From assembly GCA_905250125.1 (NCBI GenBank), contig CAJNOL010000842.1, positions 35,700 to 99,699 on the forward strand: a stretch of 64,000 nt of DNA, given 5' to 3'. Positions within the stretch are counted from its first letter, which is position 1, and the number at the start of each line of letters is the position of its first letter. The notes under the pieces are model-generated. The model saw only the letters and a list, made by a program, of their open reading frames with translations. It was not told the DNA's origin and did not search any database. The position numbers and the translations under genes are program-made. Shown piece after piece: positions 59,952-64,000 of this stretch. Source of the DNA: Rotaria sordida (taxonomy: Eukaryota > Rotifera > Eurotatoria > Philodinida > Philodinidae).

Positions 59952-62252
59952 ATGAGTGACAATATTACTCATATTGAATATACCATGACTGCTTATGGTC
60001 TAATCGACGAACTCAAATCTTTGTCCAGTTCACAATTAGAAAGTGCCTATTGTTATTCAATCGAACATTTGACTACACAATTAGAGCATATGATCTCTGC
60101 TAATGTGCTCGAAGGCGATCAATTGGCTTGGATATTGATCGATCATCTTCATCAATTGATTCCTCTGTTTGAAATGAAATTATTTAATAATATTAGTGTT
60201 CAACAAACAAATTTTTTCTTAAAAAAACTAAATCAATTCTTTCAACAACGACAATTTCTCTGCGGTGCTGTTAGATCAATGAAAGATCATTCTCAACAAC
60301 AAAAAGTTTTTTACAATTATTTCTCTCTACTCAAAATCTCTTATTTTGAAAGTACTGGTAAATATGATAATATCATTACTTGTATTATACCTATTATTTC
60401 CGTCGCAAGTATTTTCGTACGAATGGTTGAAACAGATATTCCTTCGAATTTTCTTCCTTCTTTGCTCGATTTCATTGAATCTTATTGGCAAAATCCAGAT
60501 CGAGAATTGGTCATGCGTTATACTATTGGTTTGATTAAAGTATTTTCGAAATCACCCTCACTTGTACTAATGATCATTCAACACAAATGGCCTAATGCTT
60601 GTTTACGTTATTTATCTAATATTAATGAAATAAATACATCGAAATCAACTTATCATGTTCATTATATTCTTCTTGTCACTCTTCAAAAACTTGCTCGACA
60701 TACTATTGGTGTTCAAATATTGAACGAATTGAATTGTCACAAAATACTTTATGATAATCAAACAAAAATGCAGAACATCTATAATGAACATGAATACTTT
60801 CAACTTCAATTAATTTCCTACATGATTGATGCCCTTCTCATGAGCTCCGATGAAATCAAACAACAGACAATATCAAATAACGAATTGATGAGTCAAATAC
60901 TCGATCAACTTGTCCGAATGATTATTGAAGGATCACATTCTATTGGATTTTTATACGATTGTTTTCATATATCAGAACCATTGATAGTACTCAGTAAATT
61001 GTTTGTTAATGATGATATTTTGACTATTTGTCTAGCACAAAATGATCGTCTATTTCAATGTTTTACTCAATTATTCTCTCATTTTTCTGCTCAAATTAAA
61101 ACTCAACAACCGCTCGATGCTGAACGTGACAGTGAAACTATTCTTGCAGTGAGCAATATTCTATGGAGTATTTCATTTCAAGAACGTTATCATGAATATT
61201 TCAAAATGAATACTATGCTCATGAATACACTCTCAAATTTAGCACAATCATCATCAACATATGATATATTACAAAGTAAATTGATTCCATACGATTTATA
61301 TTCCGTAAAAAAATCAGTTCAAGGAATATTGTGGAATTTAAAAACATTGTCTATTCATTCTCGATCGTCAGGTAATGTTTCATCGACTGAACAACGCCCA
61401 CCATTGATCATGATTAGTTATTCACATAGTGATACTAGTTTTTGTCGAGAACTAGTCGAATGTCTATCAGTTCATGTACCGATCTGGGTTGATTACAAAC
61501 AAGCAGACAATACTATTAATCATTCTGATGATCTTTGGGAAGAAATTGCTTATGCAATGGAAATGGCCACTGCTATCATTGTTATTGTATCAAAAGAATA
61601 TTATGAATCAAAATCCTGTCGACAAGAACTTTGTTATGCCAGTGATACACTCAAAAAACGAATCATTCCAGTTTATGTTCCCAATCAGCAATATCGAGCA
61701 AATGGTTGGCTTGGTATTCGAATAGCCGGTCAAAGATATATTCATTTCGGACGTAAACTCTTTGTTGTTGCCACCGAAGAATTGATATCAATGATAATCG
61801 ATTATCAGAAATCAACACAGACATCCGTTATAACTTCTCAACCACTTGTTACCAATGAAACTATTCCAAAACCTATCAACGATACAAAAAGTGATGTATT
61901 ATCATTGAACGATTGGACATCGAAAGAAGTTCGTCAATGGTTCGAGGAAAATCATATTCATCCTGATTTAATTTCACTTTGTATTGATCAATTTCATACA
62001 GGTACAGCTCTTCTGATTTATGCTCAACATTTGAAATATTTCTATCGACATGAATATGTACGAATATTGACAAAGTATCATCAAGTACTAGACGGTAAAC
62101 ATCTCGATACACTCGATTTTGTTACATTCGTTGATGCACTCTTTCGCCTTCGAGAAAAATACAATCCAAATAATAGCAAAGATGATCTTGAAAGATCGAG
62201 TGAAATTCAACTTCCATGGACCGATGTTCAAGATCGAATCACTTGGCTGTAA
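59952..62252 (+). CDS. ARM-like / TIR / SAM-like protein (766 aa, intronless)
   Basis: A single long open frame. Residues 1 to about 460 are an alpha-helical, repeat-like region rich in Leu/Ile (ARM/HEAT-like). A TIR domain follows at about 484-620. It starts PLIMISYSHSD and contains VPIWVDYK, the helix around LWEEIAYAMEMA, the strand TAIIVIVSKEYYESKSC and RIIPVYV. In SARM1-type NAD-cleaving TIRs the catalytic Glu sits in the S/C-x-x-x-x-E helix start; Glu 559 (CRQEL) occupies that place. A SAM-like domain lies at about 650-740 (LNDWTSKEVRQWFEENHI..LISLCIDQFHTGTALLIY). SARM1 has ARM, SAM, SAM, TIR; here the SAM follows the TIR. Likely cytosolic, possibly an NADase or immune/stress signalling scaffold by inference. 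Start: first ATG, after an AT-rich leader with TATATAA at about 59860. Lack of introns contrasts with its neighbours. Confidence 0.88.
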   Translation: MSDNITHIEYTMTAYGLIDELKSLSSSQLESAYCYSIEHLTTQLEHMISANVLEGDQLAWILIDHLHQLIPLFEMKLFNNISVQQTNFFLKKLNQFFQQRQFLCGAVRSMKDHSQQQKVFYNYFSLLKISYFESTGKYDNIITCIIPIISVASIFVRMVETDIPSNFLPSLLDFIESYWQNPDRELVMRYTIGLIKVFSKSPSLVLMIIQHKWPNACLRYLSNINEINTSKSTYHVHYILLVTLQKLARHTIGVQILNELNCHKILYDNQTKMQNIYNEHEYFQLQLISYMIDALLMSSDEIKQQTISNNELMSQILDQLVRMIIEGSHSIGFLYDCFHISEPLIVLSKLFVNDDILTICLAQNDRLFQCFTQLFSHFSAQIKTQQPLDAERDSETILAVSNILWSISFQERYHEYFKMNTMLMNTLSNLAQSSSTYDILQSKLIPYDLYSVKKSVQGILWNLKTLSIHSRSSGNVSSTEQRPPLIMISYSHSDTSFCRELVECLSVHVPIWVDYKQADNTINHSDDLWEEIAYAMEMATAIIVIVSKEYYESKSCRQELCYASDTLKKRIIPVYVPNQQYRANGWLGIRIAGQRYIHFGRKLFVVATEELISMIIDYQKSTQTSVITSQPLVTNETIPKPINDTKSDVLSLNDWTSKEVRQWFEENHIHPDLISLCIDQFHTGTALLIYAQHLKYFYRHEYVRILTKYHQVLDGKHLDTLDFVTFVDALFRLREKYNPNNSKDDLERSSEIQLPWTDVQDRITWL

Positions 62253-62306
62253 ACTTTCAATCTTTTTTTCTTTTTCTCGTTTTTTATTCTTGAATATAAT
62301 TTTATA

Positions 62307-62312
62307 AATAAA
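62307..62312 (+). terminator. Poly(A) signal of the TIR-SAM gene
   Basis: AATAAA lies about 55 bases after the TAA stop at 62250-62252. Confidence 0.55.
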
Positions 62313-64000
62313 AATCGATGAGATATTGATGAGGAGCAGTATCGAATTCGCATAATACTTTTTGATTGTGAAATCAGTTTTTTCAAGATCTTTCACCGAC
62401 AACCGTTGGTGGCTCTTCTCGTCTTTCAATTTTTAATTAGTCACTGTTGTTAGTTACGATCTTCTTGCCTGTTCATACCAAGGAGACTGATAATATACTA
62501 CGCTTCTGACTACCACTATTTAGTATATTATGTGATATAAATAAAAGATTTAATTGTTTATGCATAGAGACGAAATTAAACGTAACTAGGAAAAATGACC
62601 GCTATCTAACAGTCTTAGAATCTATATATCACCGGTTCAAATTTGCCTTTTGGTTATATTAGGAGTGTAAAACCCATGTCCCATCGAAAAAGAAAACTCA
62701 CCGTAATTCACTTTGACCTTACAGATACCAATGTGCTTTTCAAGACATAATATGTTAAAGTACGAGTAGAAATGCAAAAGTACAAAAGTCACTTTGTTTT
62801 TGGTTATAAAAAGTGTTATTGCCTTTCTTCAAAATTTCACAAGCCTCCTAATGTGAAAACTGAAAGGTTATTTTAGTCTTGCCGGTAGGTTTTATAAAAT
62901 AGAAAAAATTTCTTCTTGCTTTTGTCAAACTCACATGATTGAACGAAGAAGTTAGTATTTTCGGGAAGTAGAAACTCGTTTTCATTATATTGAGAATAAA
63001 ATGAGACATTATGGTTATCCCATTTCTCGTTAATGTGAATAATAAAGAGAACATTGTTGAAGTGCTTGGCATTTGCTCTGTTTTGACTTGTTGATATGGA
63101 TGCTGGAAAAATACACAATCGGACAAGTTAGCTCTACGATAGACTGTCGACTCCTTTTCATCACGAGATCTTTCTAAATGATAGAAGATTACGGCAAACG
63201 GGCCAAAAGTGAACATTTCATGAATCGATGGAATTCAACTAGGGCTGATGCTTTTAGTGCGTTGTCTATTGTTTATATCAGTCATGATCAGTTCTCTTTG
63301 CTTGATATGCAACTCTGATTAGAATTCATGGAATACAAAACAAGTTTTTTGGACTTGGTTCAGTATTAGTTACAAGAAAAAATTTGCACTTTTAAATATT
63401 TTTCCACTCATTTTGACCGATTATGAGATCTATTTTTTGCATTTGACGAGATCTAACAATTGATTACACTAGGCACGAAGAATTGTTAAGAGCCTGGTGA
63501 TTCTCAAAGCTGAAAATACTTTCATTTTACAAATAAAAAAGTTCCAGATGTTGATTTATCTCTAGATAATTTTTCAAACACTCACAATCTCAATAGCGTA
63601 TATTTTTTCCCTACATGAAAAAATTCAGACAGAATGTGTATACAAATTTCTTGACAATAACACATAACAATTGAATCGAATGAAATAGAAAGCTAACAAA
63701 GACATGTATCTGTACATAGTTATACACTGAACGTCTAGTTCATGCTATAGAGTATAATTTGGAGTCACATTTAGGTACGAAAACTACAGAAAAGCGTGAC
63801 AAAAGCGATTTTCTTCATACGCTAAAGACCTCAACAGAGTTTTTGTGTTGGTAGAAAATTTATCGTGTTCCATCATCGTTCTGTTCGCTATCGTCGTGCT
63901 TGTACCAAACAATAAAAATAGTAAATGAAAGAATTCAATGCTAATAGTATCCAAAAAAAAAACAAAAAATTCTAAACAGAAAAAAAATGGGAGTAAAGTT
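62313..64000. other. Intergenic DNA at the right edge, no supported gene
   Basis: A minus-strand frame at 62848-63216 (122 codons) contains no domain I recognise and is probably chance. CCGGTTCAAATTTGCC at about 62632 resembles a tRNA B box but has no A box or cloverleaf. The end of the window is AT-rich. Confidence 0.45.

Noticed and set aside
62620..62660. tRNA gene suggested by CCGGTTCAAATTTGCC
   Set aside because: It looks like a B box only; no A box at the proper distance and no acceptor stem.
62848..63216. 122-codon minus-strand gene
   Set aside because: No domain, no splice partners and atypical composition; probably chance.

Overview
The window is 64 kb of AT-rich animal nuclear DNA. 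Its genes have GT-AG introns, encode conserved metazoan proteins (an ARID3/dead-ringer factor, an ISWI ATPase, a LIM protein) and sit among dense, mostly decayed mobile DNA. A permease that resembles fungal amino-acid permeases yet has introns, a decayed NRPS-like adenylation gene and an intronless ARM-like/TIR/SAM gene together suggest a bdelloid rotifer (Rotaria or Adineta type). That assignment is inference. Two runs of exactly 100 N (22408-22507 and 50008-50107) are assembly gaps.

Left part (1-19205). The window opens in the 3' end of an ammonium transporter (+). A 2.4 kb hAT-like element follows (893-3267), bounded by a perfect 8-bp target duplication, with other repeats nested inside it. 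Two conserved genes then lie tandemly on the minus strand. One is an ARID3-type transcription factor (10 coding exons, 5034-10112, 602 aa). The other is an ISWI/SMARCA5 chromatin-remodelling ATPase (11 coding exons, 12554-19205, 1109 aa). I rebuilt both exon by exon and the reading frame closes exactly. Two ISWI introns carry long near-palindromic foldback elements.

Middle part (19206-40100). Intergenic DNA holds another foldback element and a relic of a Tc1/mariner transposase. Next comes an NRPS-like adenylation pseudogene, broken by several different insertions. On the minus strand follow a fungal-type amino-acid permease (4 exons, 542 aa) and an intronless type II membrane protein resembling a fucosyltransferase (459 aa). 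A 1.9 kb imperfect palindrome, a 21-bp minisatellite and a perfect 30-bp hairpin complete this part.

Right part (40100-64000). There is a 128-bp tandem repeat and a pseudogene of an unnamed multi-copy invertebrate protein family whose three internal stops are all TGA. A five-LIM-domain protein (3 exons, 386 aa) follows. A repeat-rich stretch then holds a 209-bp hAT-type MITE with a perfect 8-bp target duplication, an element with tandem repeats of opposite orientation at its two ends, and a decayed RanBP2-type zinc-finger gene. The last intact gene is a 766-aa intronless protein with a helical (ARM-like) N-terminus, a TIR domain and a SAM-like domain.

The intact genes form no operon or obvious pathway. 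ARID3 and ISWI are nuclear regulators, the ammonium transporter and permease move nitrogen compounds, and the TIR-SAM protein is a candidate NAD-signalling or innate-immunity factor. I found no rRNA, no convincing functional tRNA and no CRISPR array.
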